Counted from the stretch's first letter, positions 32,905-43,295 are shown. The stretch is DNA of 64,000 nt from Gordoniibacillus kamchatkensis (GCF_000829455.1 NZ_JXAK01000013.1:55003-119002), one strand, 5' to 3'. Notes: generated from the sequence alone by a model not told the origin. Numbers and translations: made by a program.

Positions 32905-34194
32905 ATGACGACCGTATTGGAACGGCGCGCCCGCGGCCGGCGGGTTCGGCTTGAGAGGCCGGAGCTGCTGGCGCCGGCCGGGAGCCTGGAGAAGCTGAAA
33001 TTCGCCGTGCATTACGGCGCCGACGCCGTTTACATCGGCGGACAGAAGTACGGGCTGCGCTCGGCGGCCGACAATTTTACGTTCGAGGAAATGCGCGAAG
33101 GCGTCGAGTTCGCCAGCCGCTACGGGGCCAAGGTGTTCGTGGCGACGAACATTTACGCCCATAACGAAGATATCGAAGGTTTGGAAGATTACTTGAGAAA
33201 TTTGCAGGACGTCGGCATCGCGGCGATCATCGTCGCCGATCCGCTCATCGTCGAGACGGCGAAGCGTGTCGCGCCGAAGCTGGAAATCCATCTGAGCACG
33301 CAGCAATCGACGATGAACTGGCAGGCGGTGCAGTTCTGGAAAGACGAAGGCGTAGAGCGCGTCGTTCTGGCGCGGGAAGCGAGCATGGCCGAAATCGACG
33401 AGATCAAACGGCATGTCGACGTCGAGATCGAAGTGTTTATCCACGGCGCCATGTGCTCGTCATATTCCGGGCGCTGCGTCCTTTCGAACCATTTCACCGA
33501 CCGCGATTCGAACCGCGGCGGCTGCTGCCAGTCGTGCCGCTGGAAGTACGATTTGTTCGCGGGCGGGACGGCGGCGGAAGGGCCGATCGCGCGCGACGTG
33601 CCCGTGTTTGACGAAGGGGACGACCCGTTCATGATGAGCGCGAAAGATTTGTGCATGATCGAGCACATTCCCGATCTGATCGAATCCGGCGTCGACAGCT
33701 TCAAAATCGAAGGCCGGATGAAAAGCGTCCACTATGTTGCTACCGTCGTGAACGCGTACCGGCAAGCGATCGACGCCTATTTCGACGACCCGGAGCGGTA
33801 CGAGCTGAAGCGCGAATGGCTGGAGGAAATTTACAAGGCGGCGAACCGCCCGGTCAATACCGGCTTTTTCTACGACGAGCCGGGACACGAGGAGCATATT
33901 TTCGGGCCGGAGGACAAAGCGGTGCAGTTCGATTTTGTCGGGCTCGTGACCGATTACGACGCGGATACCGGAATTGCTACCGTGCAGCAGCGCAACTACT
34001 TCAAGCCGGGGCAGGAGGTCGAGTTTTTCGGCCCGGACGGCACTCATTTCAAGCAAATCGTCGAACATCTGTGGGATGAGAACGGCGCAGAGCTGAGCGC
34101 GGCCCGCCATCCGCTGCAGCCGATCCGCCTGAAGACGGCGGCTCCGGTCAAGCCTTTCGACATGATGCGCAAGCGTACGGGGCCTAAGCAATAG
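32905..34194 (+). CDS. yrrO: Peptidase U32 family protein (YrrO), tRNA/rRNA hydroxylase-like
   Basis: 429 residues; AAAGGGAGGGG before ATG. The U32 signature EVFIHGAMCSSYSGRCVLSNH lies near residues 170-195, followed by DSNRGGCCQSCRWKY; these cysteines probably hold an iron-sulfur centre. The C-terminal domain (about 335-429) is the U32-associated barrel. B. subtilis TrhP proteins, needed for 5-hydroxyuridine at tRNA position 34, correspond to this pair, so tRNA hydroxylation is the best guess. Confidence 0.93.
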   Translation: MTTVLERRARGRRVRLERPELLAPAGSLEKLKFAVHYGADAVYIGGQKYGLRSAADNFTFEEMREGVEFASRYGAKVFVATNIYAHNEDIEGLEDYLRNLQDVGIAAIIVADPLIVETAKRVAPKLEIHLSTQQSTMNWQAVQFWKDEGVERVVLAREASMAEIDEIKRHVDVEIEVFIHGAMCSSYSGRCVLSNHFTDRDSNRGGCCQSCRWKYDLFAGGTAAEGPIARDVPVFDEGDDPFMMSAKDLCMIEHIPDLIESGVDSFKIEGRMKSVHYVATVVNAYRQAIDAYFDDPERYELKREWLEEIYKAANRPVNTGFFYDEPGHEEHIFGPEDKAVQFDFVGLVTDYDADTGIATVQQRNYFKPGQEVEFFGPDGTHFKQIVEHLWDENGAELSAARHPLQPIRLKTAAPVKPFDMMRKRTGPKQ

Positions 34195-34207
34195 CCGGCC
34201 GTAGGGG

Positions 34208-34256
34208 AAAATTCCATCTGAAGCTGCCATAGGGCGCCTCGGATGGAATTTTTTTG
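34208..34256 (+). terminator. Terminator after the alaS-yrrO cluster
   Basis: AAATTCCATC pairs with GGATGGAATTT across a structured loop, followed by seven T. Confidence 0.88.
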
Positions 34257-34293
34257 TGCAATTGTCCCGAATCCGAAAGGAATATGTCTCTTG

Positions 34294-34322
34294 TTGTCGA
34301 ATATAACCGAGGGCACTATATC
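34294..34322 (+). promoter_or_regulatory. Possible promoter of the chemoreceptor gene
   Basis: TTGTCG (34294-34299), a 17-base spacer and TATATC (34317-34322), 55 bases before the start codon. Confidence 0.45.
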
Positions 34323-34377
34323 CTTTGGCAGTTATTTGCAATGCGCAGCAATGACTATGTGATGGTGGTGTAAAAAG

Positions 34378-36570
34378 ATGAAAGCATGGATGGCCAAAAC
34401 TATCTCCGCAATGAAGCAAGGATGGGCGGCTCTCACCAGGGGGGCAAAGCGGATTGACTGGAGCGCGACGGGCCAGCGCATGAAGGCGGCCGGCAAGCGG
34501 CCGGAGAGCGGAGACAACCGGCAGGGAGATGCGTCATCGGGCGGCGTTCTGCTCGGGAATCCGCTCAAGTCCGTCGGGATGAAGCTATTTATCGTTTTCT
34601 TCGTAAGCATTGTTACGTTTGTGGCAGTGGTAGGGGGCATTTCGTACATAAAATCCAGAGACGTCCTGAAGAGCAAAGTGTCGGAAGCGTCGCTGGAAGC
34701 GATCGTTCAAGCGGGACAAAAGCTCGACTTTTTGTACAATTCGCTGGAGAACTTGTCGCTGCAAATTATGCTGGACAAAGATTTGCAGGGGCAGCTCAAT
34801 GACCTGAACCGCATCACTAAAGGGTCGTATGAATATTTGGAGCTGACCCGCAAGCTTGGCGACAAGCTGAACGTGTATTTATACGCCGACAAGAACATCA
34901 AGGCGATTCATCTTCTGCGCCCGAACGGGGAATATATCAACGTCTCGGGAGCGTCGATGACCGGCGACAATTTCGGCGACAAAGACTGGTTCAAGCGCAT
35001 CACCGACGCCTCGGGCAAGGCCGTATGGCTCGAAAGTCAGCAGAAGGGCTACTCGCAAACGATGTCGTCGCCGGGCTTCGCAATCGGCCGCTCGCTGCGC
35101 GATACGACGTCGAACAACATCAATGCCGTGCTGGTGATGGAAGTGGCGACCGATGTGCTCGGGAAGCAGGTCGACGGCATATCGTTCGGGGACGGCAGCA
35201 GCATCCGGGTGTTGACGGCGAACAATATGAACGTCTATACGAGCAAAGCCGAAGACATTGCCAAAAAATCGGCCATTGAGCTCAGCAAGGACAGCCTGGC
35301 GGAAGATAGCGGCTCGGTGACGACGAACGGCCAGCAGGTTGTGTTCTATAAGTCTCCGGTGTCGTCATGGTATTTGGTTGGAGCGATGCCGGTAGCTTCG
35401 CTGACGTCCAGCGCGACGGTCATCGCCCAAATGACGATCATCATGGCGCTGGTTGCGACTGTGGTGGCCATCGTCATCGGTTATTTCGTCGCCGGCATGA
35501 TTCGCCGTCCGATCAACCGCCTGCGCGATTTGATGGATCAGGGCGCACGCGGCAATTTGCAAGTGCGGGCCGATTTCACGAGGAAGGATGAGATCGGCCA
35601 GCTCGGCAACAGCTTCGACGTCATGATGGAGCAGATCACATCGCTCGTCCTGACGACCCAACAGTCCGCCGCGCAAGTGATGGAGACGGCGGCGGAGCTG
35701 ACGAACGCCTCGCGCACGACGGCGACGTCGGCGAAGGAAATCGCCGTCGCCACGGAAGAAATTTCGGTCGGGGCTTCCGGCCTGGCGAACGAGTCCGAAC
35801 GCGGCAACGAGCTGACCCAGCAAATCGGCGAACGGATGAAAAACGTCATTCAGGCCAACCTGGAAATGGGCAGCTCCGCTTCCGACGTGCAAAGCTCGTC
35901 CGAGCTCGGCACGAAGTACATGTCGGAACTGATCCAGAAAACGAACGACGCGGAAACGACGATTCGCGCCATGGTCGAAAAAGTCGACAAGCTGAAAGAG
36001 AGCACGCGCTCGATCCGGAAAATTCTCGACGTGCTGAACAATGTATCCAAGCAGACGAACATTTTGTCGCTCAACGCCACGATCGAAGCGGCCCGCGCGG
36101 GCGCAGCCGGCAAAGGCTTCATGGTCGTTGCCGACGAGATCCGCAAGCTGGCGGACCAGTCGCGGCAATCGATCGGCGTCGTCGGCGAAATTACGGAGAC
36201 GATTCAACGGGAAATCGACGAGACGGTCACCGTGCTCTCGAACGCATACCCGATTTTCCAGCAGCAAATTACGTCGGTGAAAGAAGCGGACACGATTTTC
36301 GCCCGCGTGCGCGAGCATATGGGCGGGTTCATCTTGCAGCTTAGCAACGTCAGCGACTCGATCAGCGAGCTCGACCAGTCGCAAATCATTTTGTCCGAGG
36401 CGATGAGCAACGTAAGCGCGGTAGCGCAACAGTCGCTGGCGACCAGCGAGCAAGTGTCGTCGCTCAGCCAGGAGCAGCTTAACATTAGCGAAGGCCTAGT
36501 CCGATTGGTGGAAAGGCTGGAAAATTTGTCGAATTCGTTGAAAGATTCTTTGACACGGTTCCGGATTTAG
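34378..36570 (+). CDS. Methyl-accepting chemotaxis protein
   Basis: 730 residues. A long basic cytoplasmic N-terminus of about 65 residues comes before TM1 (about 68-90), which is unusual for the family. Then an extracellular dCache-type sensor (about 91-340), TM2 (about 350-373), HAMP (about 374-427) and a cytoplasmic signalling coiled coil with the hairpin tip ILSLNATIEAARAGAAGKGFMVVADEIRKLADQSR near residue 570. It relays ligand binding to CheA/CheW. The ligand cannot be told. Confidence 0.93.
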   Translation: MKAWMAKTISAMKQGWAALTRGAKRIDWSATGQRMKAAGKRPESGDNRQGDASSGGVLLGNPLKSVGMKLFIVFFVSIVTFVAVVGGISYIKSRDVLKSKVSEASLEAIVQAGQKLDFLYNSLENLSLQIMLDKDLQGQLNDLNRITKGSYEYLELTRKLGDKLNVYLYADKNIKAIHLLRPNGEYINVSGASMTGDNFGDKDWFKRITDASGKAVWLESQQKGYSQTMSSPGFAIGRSLRDTTSNNINAVLVMEVATDVLGKQVDGISFGDGSSIRVLTANNMNVYTSKAEDIAKKSAIELSKDSLAEDSGSVTTNGQQVVFYKSPVSSWYLVGAMPVASLTSSATVIAQMTIIMALVATVVAIVIGYFVAGMIRRPINRLRDLMDQGARGNLQVRADFTRKDEIGQLGNSFDVMMEQITSLVLTTQQSAAQVMETAAELTNASRTTATSAKEIAVATEEISVGASGLANESERGNELTQQIGERMKNVIQANLEMGSSASDVQSSSELGTKYMSELIQKTNDAETTIRAMVEKVDKLKESTRSIRKILDVLNNVSKQTNILSLNATIEAARAGAAGKGFMVVADEIRKLADQSRQSIGVVGEITETIQREIDETVTVLSNAYPIFQQQITSVKEADTIFARVREHMGGFILQLSNVSDSISELDQSQIILSEAMSNVSAVAQQSLATSEQVSSLSQEQLNISEGLVRLVERLENLSNSLKDSLTRFRI

Positions 36571-36580
36571 TATGTTTTGA

Positions 36581-36622
36581 AAAATGGCTCGCTCCCCGCG
36601 GTTGGGGAGCGGGCCGTTTTTG
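36581..36622 (+). terminator. Terminator after the chemoreceptor gene
   Basis: GGCTCGCTCCCC pairs with GGGGAGCGGGCC around GCGGTT, followed by TTTTT. Confidence 0.9.
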
Positions 36623-36631
36623 TGGTTGTAT

Positions 36632-36701
36632 AACCTTCAGGGGCTGCGCTGCGGATCGGCATATGGGCTTCCCACGTTTTGGGAAGCAGGCCATTTTGCG
36701 T
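36632..36701. repeat. Partial inverted copy of repeat C
   Basis: AACCTTCAGGGGCTGCGCTGCGG and the following ATCGGCATATGGG are the reverse complement of the right arm of the C elements. An independent hairpin, GCTTCCCAC-GTTTT-GGGAAGC, follows. Confidence 0.55.
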
Positions 36702-36869
36702 TGATAACCTTCGCGGAGCCGAGGATGGCATTAGGGGGCGGAGAGTGGAACGTGCGCCTTTGAAATCGGGTTCCCTCCTCGAAATGTCTTAGTAGATCAG
36801 GGAACCCGATTTCAACGAAGCCGGAGCCCCCACATGCCAATCCGCAGCGGAGCCCCCCGAAGGTTATCT
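36702..36869. repeat. Long hairpin repeat, copy C2
   Basis: About 168 bases that can fold back on themselves. The outer arms GATAACCTTCG and CGAAGGTTATC pair. The inner arms GAAATCGGGTTCCCT and AGGGAACCCGATTTC enclose about 24 bases, and between them GGGGGCGG faces AGCCCCC. It shares its words with C1 at 29233. It lies between the chemoreceptor and penicillin-binding protein genes. Confidence 0.75.
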
Positions 36870-36978
36870 GCGTAAGGTGGGCCGGCTCCATGCTGCGCAT
36901 GGATAAAGGCCATCAAGTTTGCATCGCCGCGCACATGAACATAATGGATAAAAACGCGGGATTTAGGTGAATGTGCGG

Positions 36979-38769
36979 ATGGTCGATCGGAGACGGGTGT
37001 TTCTGGCGCTGATGGTGCTGACGGGCGGTTTTATAGGGATTGCGGGGCGGCTGTTTTGGATTCAGGTAGCGGCGGCGCGGGATTTTACGGAACGCGGCGT
37101 CGATCTGGTGCGCAATTCGGTGCTGCAACGGCAGCGGGGGCTTGTGCTCGACTCCGGGAGAGGGCGGTTCGTTGACCGGTATGGCGAGGCTCTGACGGGA
37201 GAGGTGCGCAAAGGGGCGCTCGTCTTCCCGGTACGCAGCGGCTACGACGGAGGGACGGAGCAGAAACGGAAGCTGTTCCAGCTGCTGCACACCGATGAAG
37301 TCCGCTGGCGCGCCTTCGTTGCGGGGCTGAAGGAGCCGGCTTGGTGGAGCGATGAGCGAGGGGAGCCGGCGGCGCTCACCGCCTCGGAAGCGGCTATGCT
37401 GGATGAGCTGCAGCTGCCGAACGTTCGCGTCGCCGAGCTGACGATCCGCTATCCGGAGCGGATGCCGGCCAGCCAGCTTATCGGCTATGTCGGCCGCAAT
37501 CCGGAGCGGATCGAGACCGTATTCCGCGATCAGCTGGAGAGGGGCCAGCTGCATCTCGACAGCGAGATCGGCGTTTCGGGGCTTGAGAAAACGTTCGAGC
37601 CGTGGCTGCGCAGCCTTGGTCCGACGACGATCTCGTATTTTATGGATGCGGGAAGGCGGCCGCTGCCTGGGCTCGATACGCGCACGGTGAGCGCCGAAAC
37701 GGCCTACTATCCGCTGACTGTGCATACGACGCTCGATGCGGGGCTGCAGCGGGCGATCGAGCAGCGGATGGACAAGCTTGGAGTTTCGGATGGAGCAGTC
37801 GTAGTGCTCGATGCCGCGACGGCCGACGTGCTGGCGATGGCGAGCCGTCCCGGCTACGATCCGAACGACATCGACCTTGGCGCCGGCGGTTGGGCGAATC
37901 GGGCGCTTGCGCCGACGGAGCCGGGCTCGATTTTCAAAACGGTCATTGCCGCCGCCGCTTTGGAAAAAGGGGTTGTACGCCCGAACGAGACGTTCGAATG
38001 CGCAGGAGAGCTCGGGAAATACGGGTTCCGCTGCTGGTACAAGCCCGGCCACGGCGCCCTCACGCTGGAGCAAGCGTTCGCGGAGTCGTGCAACATCACG
38101 TTCGCGAAAGTGATGATGCGGCTGACGGCCGACGAGGTCGAGGCAACTGCGCGCAAGCTCGGCTTCCTCGCTCCTGTCGGCTGGCACGGCCGGGTGCGGG
38201 GCAGCGAATGGAGCCAGCTCGACGGGGAGGGCAAGGGTCAGCTCTTTGCCGCCGGCACGCCGCGCAATGACGAAGGAGTGCTGATGCAGACGGCTATTGG
38301 CCAAAGGGACGTGCGCGTGACGCCGCTGCAGGCGGCGAATCTCGTGGTGACGCTGCTGCACGGCGGCGAAGTGTTGGAGCCGAGGGTAGCGACCAAAGTC
38401 GCCTTGAAGGATGGCAAGGAGCTGGAGACGTTTCCGGAGCGGAAGCTGATCATGCAGGAGGACGGCATTTCGGCGGCGACGGCGCGCAAGCTGCTGACGT
38501 GGATGCGCGAGGTGGTTGCATACGGAACCGGCACAAGCTTGCAGCAGGCGATATGGCCGCTGGCGGGCAAGTCGGGTACGGCGCAAGTGAAAGCCGGCGG
38601 CATGCCGGCGGACAACGAATGGTTTATCGGCTACGCGCCGGCCGACAAGCCGAAATATGCGATCGCCGTGCTGGCGGCGAACGTGCCGAGCGGCAGCGCG
38701 AATCGGGCCTTGACGCTGTATAAGTCGGTCGCCGACTTTATGGCCGCTGGCGCGGGAGCGAAATCGTGA
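36979..38769 (+). CDS. Class B penicillin-binding protein (peptidoglycan transpeptidase)
   Basis: ATG 36979 lies eight bases after AGGTGA; 596 residues. An N-terminal membrane anchor (about 8-28), pedestal motif (LVRNSVLQRQRGLVLD), then the transpeptidase domain with SxxK in EPGSIFKTVI (near 315), SxN in AESCNITFA and KSGT in LAGKSGTAQVK (near 535). It cross-links peptidoglycan outside the membrane. B. subtilis pbpI (yrrR) lies in the same general region after yrrO, so it may be its counterpart; SpoVD- or PBP3-like roles cannot be excluded. The last 32 bases overlap the convergent kinase gene. Confidence 0.88.
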   Translation: MVDRRRVFLALMVLTGGFIGIAGRLFWIQVAAARDFTERGVDLVRNSVLQRQRGLVLDSGRGRFVDRYGEALTGEVRKGALVFPVRSGYDGGTEQKRKLFQLLHTDEVRWRAFVAGLKEPAWWSDERGEPAALTASEAAMLDELQLPNVRVAELTIRYPERMPASQLIGYVGRNPERIETVFRDQLERGQLHLDSEIGVSGLEKTFEPWLRSLGPTTISYFMDAGRRPLPGLDTRTVSAETAYYPLTVHTTLDAGLQRAIEQRMDKLGVSDGAVVVLDAATADVLAMASRPGYDPNDIDLGAGGWANRALAPTEPGSIFKTVIAAAALEKGVVRPNETFECAGELGKYGFRCWYKPGHGALTLEQAFAESCNITFAKVMMRLTADEVEATARKLGFLAPVGWHGRVRGSEWSQLDGEGKGQLFAAGTPRNDEGVLMQTAIGQRDVRVTPLQAANLVVTLLHGGEVLEPRVATKVALKDGKELETFPERKLIMQEDGISAATARKLLTWMREVVAYGTGTSLQQAIWPLAGKSGTAQVKAGGMPADNEWFIGYAPADKPKYAIAVLAANVPSGSANRALTLYKSVADFMAAGAGAKS

Positions 38770-40021
38770 ATGTCGAGCCCTTCCCGCGAGCGCTCCGCAC
38801 ATCGACATGGCCGCCCAGCGATTCGACGATACGGTAGGCGACCATCATGCTGAGCCCCGTTCCTTCCGTATCCATCGCATAAAACGGCGTGCCGAGCCGG
38901 GAAATTACCTCCTCGCTCATGCCGGCGCCTTCATCGCTCACCTCAAGCACGACAAAATTCGGGTCGGATACGAATTTCAGCCGCAGCGAACCGCCCTCGG
39001 GCATCGCGTCGATACCATGCTTGCATACGTTGACAAGCCCCTGCACGAGCCGGTCCTCATCGGCCAGTAGCGGCATCGGCGTCTGTGCTGCCGCGCTGTG
39101 CAGCTCGACCCCGCGTGCGGCTGCGTACGGGCCGATAAGCTGCATCGCTTTGTGAACGGCATCGCGCAAATCGAGAGGCTCTACGTGCACGGCCTGCGGC
39201 CTGGCGAACGACAAATAATCGGTAATAATTTTTTCCGCGCGGTCGATTTCTTCGATGACCATCTGGGTGTAGGTCCGTTTTTTCTCTTCGCCCACTTCGC
39301 TGCGGCTGAGCAGCTGCATAAAGCCGCGGGCGACGGTCATCGGGTTGCGGATCTCGTGGGCGACGGCCGCGGCGAGCTCGCTGAGCACGTTAAGCTTCTC
39401 GGAGCGGATCAGCTTGCGGGTAAGCACCTCATTGGCGCGAATATGCGTGTGGATCAGCGCGATGAGCAACATCAAGGCGATATGAAGAGCGAGAACGAAG
39501 GCAAAATTGAGCCATATCGGCGAATGTGAAGGAGCGGGCAGATGGCGCGGCAAGGCGAAGCTTAGCCCGGACAGCGCGCCGAAACAAAGGCAGGTGAGCA
39601 GCACAGGGTAGAAGTACCGGGTTGCGAACAGCGTTTTGCCCGCCTTGGCCGAAACGACCCAGCAGATGAGGGTGAGGAAGCCGTAAGCAGCTGCCATAAA
39701 GATGAATTGGGACGGCCCGGCAACGTATTGGTAAATCAGGACGGCCGCAGCCACAGCCACGCCGCTGAGCGGAGAGCCGTATATAAAAGATAGCAAAAAC
39801 GGAATCAGCCGCAAGTCGAACGAATCTCCGCCAAGCGGAATCGGGTGCGCTGCGCAGAACAAGGCGGTCACCACGTTTGCGGCCGCAACAAGCAAGCACT
39901 CTCCGGAGCTCCGTTTCCGGTCTCCAGAGCAGGGGCCATACCCGTTGCCGAATATTTCGAACAGGCAAATCGGCAAGAGAATGATAGCCGCATTGTACAA
40001 AACACTGTCGAAAGTGACCAA
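38738..40021 (-). CDS. Membrane sensor histidine kinase
   Basis: Start uncertain: TTG 40021 gives 427 residues with only AGTGGG upstream. The N-terminal half has about six hydrophobic helices (to residue 195), a KinB-like plan. The H-box is ELAAAVAHEIRNPMTVARGFMQLL (near 215-240). In the ATPase domain, DEGAGM and GTGLSMMVAYRIVESLGG are normal, but the N-box reads LVNVCKHGIDAM, with His where most kinases have the metal-binding Asn (KNA). No response regulator gene is adjacent, as with sporulation-phosphorelay kinases. Confidence 0.87.
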   Translation of the reverse strand: MVTFDSVLYNAAIILLPICLFEIFGNGYGPCSGDRKRSSGECLLVAAANVVTALFCAAHPIPLGGDSFDLRLIPFLLSFIYGSPLSGVAVAAAVLIYQYVAGPSQFIFMAAAYGFLTLICWVVSAKAGKTLFATRYFYPVLLTCLCFGALSGLSFALPRHLPAPSHSPIWLNFAFVLALHIALMLLIALIHTHIRANEVLTRKLIRSEKLNVLSELAAAVAHEIRNPMTVARGFMQLLSRSEVGEEKKRTYTQMVIEEIDRAEKIITDYLSFARPQAVHVEPLDLRDAVHKAMQLIGPYAAARGVELHSAAAQTPMPLLADEDRLVQGLVNVCKHGIDAMPEGGSLRLKFVSDPNFVVLEVSDEGAGMSEEVISRLGTPFYAMDTEGTGLSMMVAYRIVESLGGHVDVRSARGKGSTFTISLPRQRP

Positions 40022-40269
40022 TTCGCTTCGCCCACTTTATCGGAAAATGGTAACTTTCCCCACATCTCCAATAATTCGACGAAAACTCCAAAATTCCTAC
40101 TGCAAAATATTATAAAATTCGAGTCCATCTACTACGCGGCATCCCGGGCGGCAGTCCGCGGCGAAAAGCCGTCTGGGGCAAACGCTTTACAGCCGTTGCA
40201 AAATCCGATACATTGAGCGCTAGAGCATGTTACGGGCATGTTACGGAAGTTGGAAAGAAGGCGAATCGG

Positions 40270-41127
40270 ATGGTGGAAACGGGAAAAGGGCAGTCCGCCC
40301 AAGCGGCGCTGCCACCGCGCGTGAGGCTATGGGATCGGACGGGGGAGATCGGCTATGAGCCGGTACTTGCGGCGTTTGCCAGGGACGAGCTGCTTTGCCG
40401 CTTAATGAAAGCGGAAGATGACCCGATTGTACATATGTGGCGGCACCCGCGGGCGTTCGTCATGGGGCTGCGCGACAGCCGCCTGCCGGAAGCCGGCGCG
40501 GCCGCGGCGTGGCTGCGCGAGCTAGGCTATTCCACTGCCGTCCGCAATTCCGGAGGCGCGGCGGTCCCGCTTGATCTCGGCGTGCTGAACGTGTCGCTGG
40601 TGCTGCCGAAAGCGGAAGGCACGATCGGCTTCCGCAGCGATTTTGAACGCATGGTGCGGCTGCTTCAAGCGAGCTTCATGCATCGGACGGCGCATATTCG
40701 GGAAGGGGAAGTGGAAGGCTCGTATTGCCCCGGCGAGTTCGACTTGTCGATCGGCGGCCGCAAGTTGTGCGGCATTGCCCAGCGGCGGCACGCGAACGCT
40801 GTCGTCGTGCAGGCGTTTCTTGTCGTCGAGGGAACCGGGGCGGAGCGGGCCGCTTTGGCCCGGGCTTTTTACGAGAAGGCGGCGGGGAGGTCGGCAGAGG
40901 CGGATTACCCGCGCGTGAGGCCGGAGACGATGGGGAGCCTCAGCGAGCTGACCGGCGAGCCGGTGACGGCGGCCGAAGCAGCCGCCGACATCGCGGGCTT
41001 GCTTGGCGCGGCGGCGGCGGTCGAACTTGTCGCAGCGGACGAGCTTTTGTCTTACGATGACATCGTCCGCACCGCCAGCGAGCTGGAGAACAGATACGCT
41101 TCCAGGCCCGATCGCGCAGCGAACTAG
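40270..41127 (+). CDS. lipL: Octanoyl-[GcvH]:protein N-octanoyltransferase (LipL-like)
   Basis: ATG 40270 with AAAGAAGG upstream; 285 residues. Belongs to the lipoate-ligase fold. RNSGGAAVPLDLGVLNVSLVLP and the catalytic Cys in SYCPGEFDLSIGGRKLCGIAQRR are LipL features. LipL moves octanoyl from GcvH to E2 subunits, where it becomes lipoyl. The pyruvate dehydrogenase operon, whose E2 carries a lipoyl domain, starts 1.1 kb on. LipM and LplJ belong to the same fold, so the exact class is by motif. Its TAG stop overlaps a repeat B unit. Confidence 0.85.
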   Translation: MVETGKGQSAQAALPPRVRLWDRTGEIGYEPVLAAFARDELLCRLMKAEDDPIVHMWRHPRAFVMGLRDSRLPEAGAAAAWLRELGYSTAVRNSGGAAVPLDLGVLNVSLVLPKAEGTIGFRSDFERMVRLLQASFMHRTAHIREGEVEGSYCPGEFDLSIGGRKLCGIAQRRHANAVVVQAFLVVEGTGAERAALARAFYEKAAGRSAEADYPRVRPETMGSLSELTGEPVTAAEAAADIAGLLGAAAAVELVAADELLSYDDIVRTASELENRYASRPDRAAN

Positions 41128-41254
41128 GCGTTAAGCTGGCTGTGTGGCGCCCTCGACGTTGCAAGCCGTTGCTCCTCCAGCTTAACGCCTAGGCGTTAAG
41201 CTGGGCGTGTGGCGCCGGCACATTGTTCGCCGTTACACCTTCGGCTTAACGCCT
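41126..41254. repeat. Two tandem 65-nt hairpin units (B1)
   Basis: 41126-41190 and 41191-41254, head to tail. Each starts AGGCGTTAAGCTGG and ends with its complement (TTAACGCCT), with GTGTGGCGCC in the left half and GCCGTT near the right. The first unit begins inside the TAG stop of lipL. Related units lie at 54365, 59144 and 60147; B1 and B2 are in the opposite orientation to B3 and B4. No T-run is present, so it is not a standard terminator. Confidence 0.85.
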
Positions 41255-41993
41255 AATCGGACAAAAACAGGCGCAATATCGCCGGGAGCTCCTGCTGCCA
41301 AAATCCCCACAGGTGCTTGCCCGGCTTTTCTTCGTACGTCAGCCTCGCCCCGCCGCTTTCGAGCAATTCCTTCGTCCGCCGGTTCGCGGCAACGAAATCG
41401 AACGTTCCCCGCTCGGTCGTCACCTCCGTCTCGTCCAGCCCGATCAGCATATGGATGCGCAGCCAGGACAAGTCGCCGGCAGCCTCGAGCTGACGCTGCG
41501 TCTCGGCGAAAAATGCCCCCGACAAGGATAACACGTTGGAAAAAAGGTGAGGATAAGCTAGGGCGAGATGCAGCGAAACCGTGCCCCCGAGCGAATCTCC
41601 GGCCGCGATTCGTTCCTGCGGCGTTCGTCTGACCGGATAGCGGCTCTCAATGTAAGGCACCATTTCCTCGGCGAAAAAACGGATGTAGGCGGCGTTGCGC
41701 TCGCCCTCCGGCGCGTATTCGGACGTACGGACGGCTGTCCGCACGTCGACGCCAATAGCGATCGCCGGTTCCAGACCGCCGTCGAGAATGCCGGCCGTTA
41801 GCAGCGTGGCGAGCCGGCCGAAATTGAAAAACTGCTCGCCGTCCTGACAGTACAAAACCGGATACGACAGCACTTCGTTGTAGCCCGGCGGCAAATAAAT
41901 GCGCAGCGGACGGTCCTCCCCCAAATGAACGGAGGAGATCGTTTCTTTGAGCACTGTGCGCTTGTAATAGCGGGACGAATCTGGCGTGTGCAT
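41253..41993 (-). CDS. Alpha/beta-hydrolase esterase (Fes/YbbA type)
   Basis: ATG 41993 has AAGGAG twelve bases upstream, rather far; a GTG ten codons earlier has none. 246 residues. Esterase-D-like fold: RIYLPPGYNEVLSYPVLYCQDGEQFF, nucleophile Ser in AAGDSLGGTVS near residue 130, late Asp in LIGLDETE, and His in GKHLWGFWQQELP. Such proteins cleave siderophore or other esters; the substrate is unknown. No signal peptide. Confidence 0.85.
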   Translation of the reverse strand: MHTPDSSRYYKRTVLKETISSVHLGEDRPLRIYLPPGYNEVLSYPVLYCQDGEQFFNFGRLATLLTAGILDGGLEPAIAIGVDVRTAVRTSEYAPEGERNAAYIRFFAEEMVPYIESRYPVRRTPQERIAAGDSLGGTVSLHLALAYPHLFSNVLSLSGAFFAETQRQLEAAGDLSWLRIHMLIGLDETEVTTERGTFDFVAANRRTKELLESGGARLTYEEKPGKHLWGFWQQELPAILRLFLSD

Positions 41994-42136
41994 CGTGGAA
42001 TCGGGCTCCTTCGCAAGCGGCACCGGCGGTGTGTATTATAATAGTTTGCCGCTAAAAGCGTTAACTGTATTATATATTTTCGAGAACTGTACTATACGCA
42101 TGCGGCGTATAAGTTCAATATTGGCGTGGAAAGTGG

Positions 42137-42165
42137 TGTACATTTCGATAAAACAGCATTATAAT
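42137..42165 (+). promoter_or_regulatory. Promoter of the pdh operon
   Basis: TGTACA (42137-42142), 17 bases, TATAAT (42160-42165), 62 bases before pdhA. The surrounding 42040-42190 is AT-rich. Confidence 0.65.
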
Positions 42166-42215
42166 ACTACTATAACAGATTGTTAACATTTTCGATACAT
42201 TCCAAACCACTATGA

Positions 42216-43295
<1,080 letters not shown>

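Noticed and set aside
36632..36869. Simple strong terminator for the chemoreceptor gene
   Set aside because: A proper T-tailed terminator already exists at 36581-36622; the long fold-back has no T-run and has a relative elsewhere.
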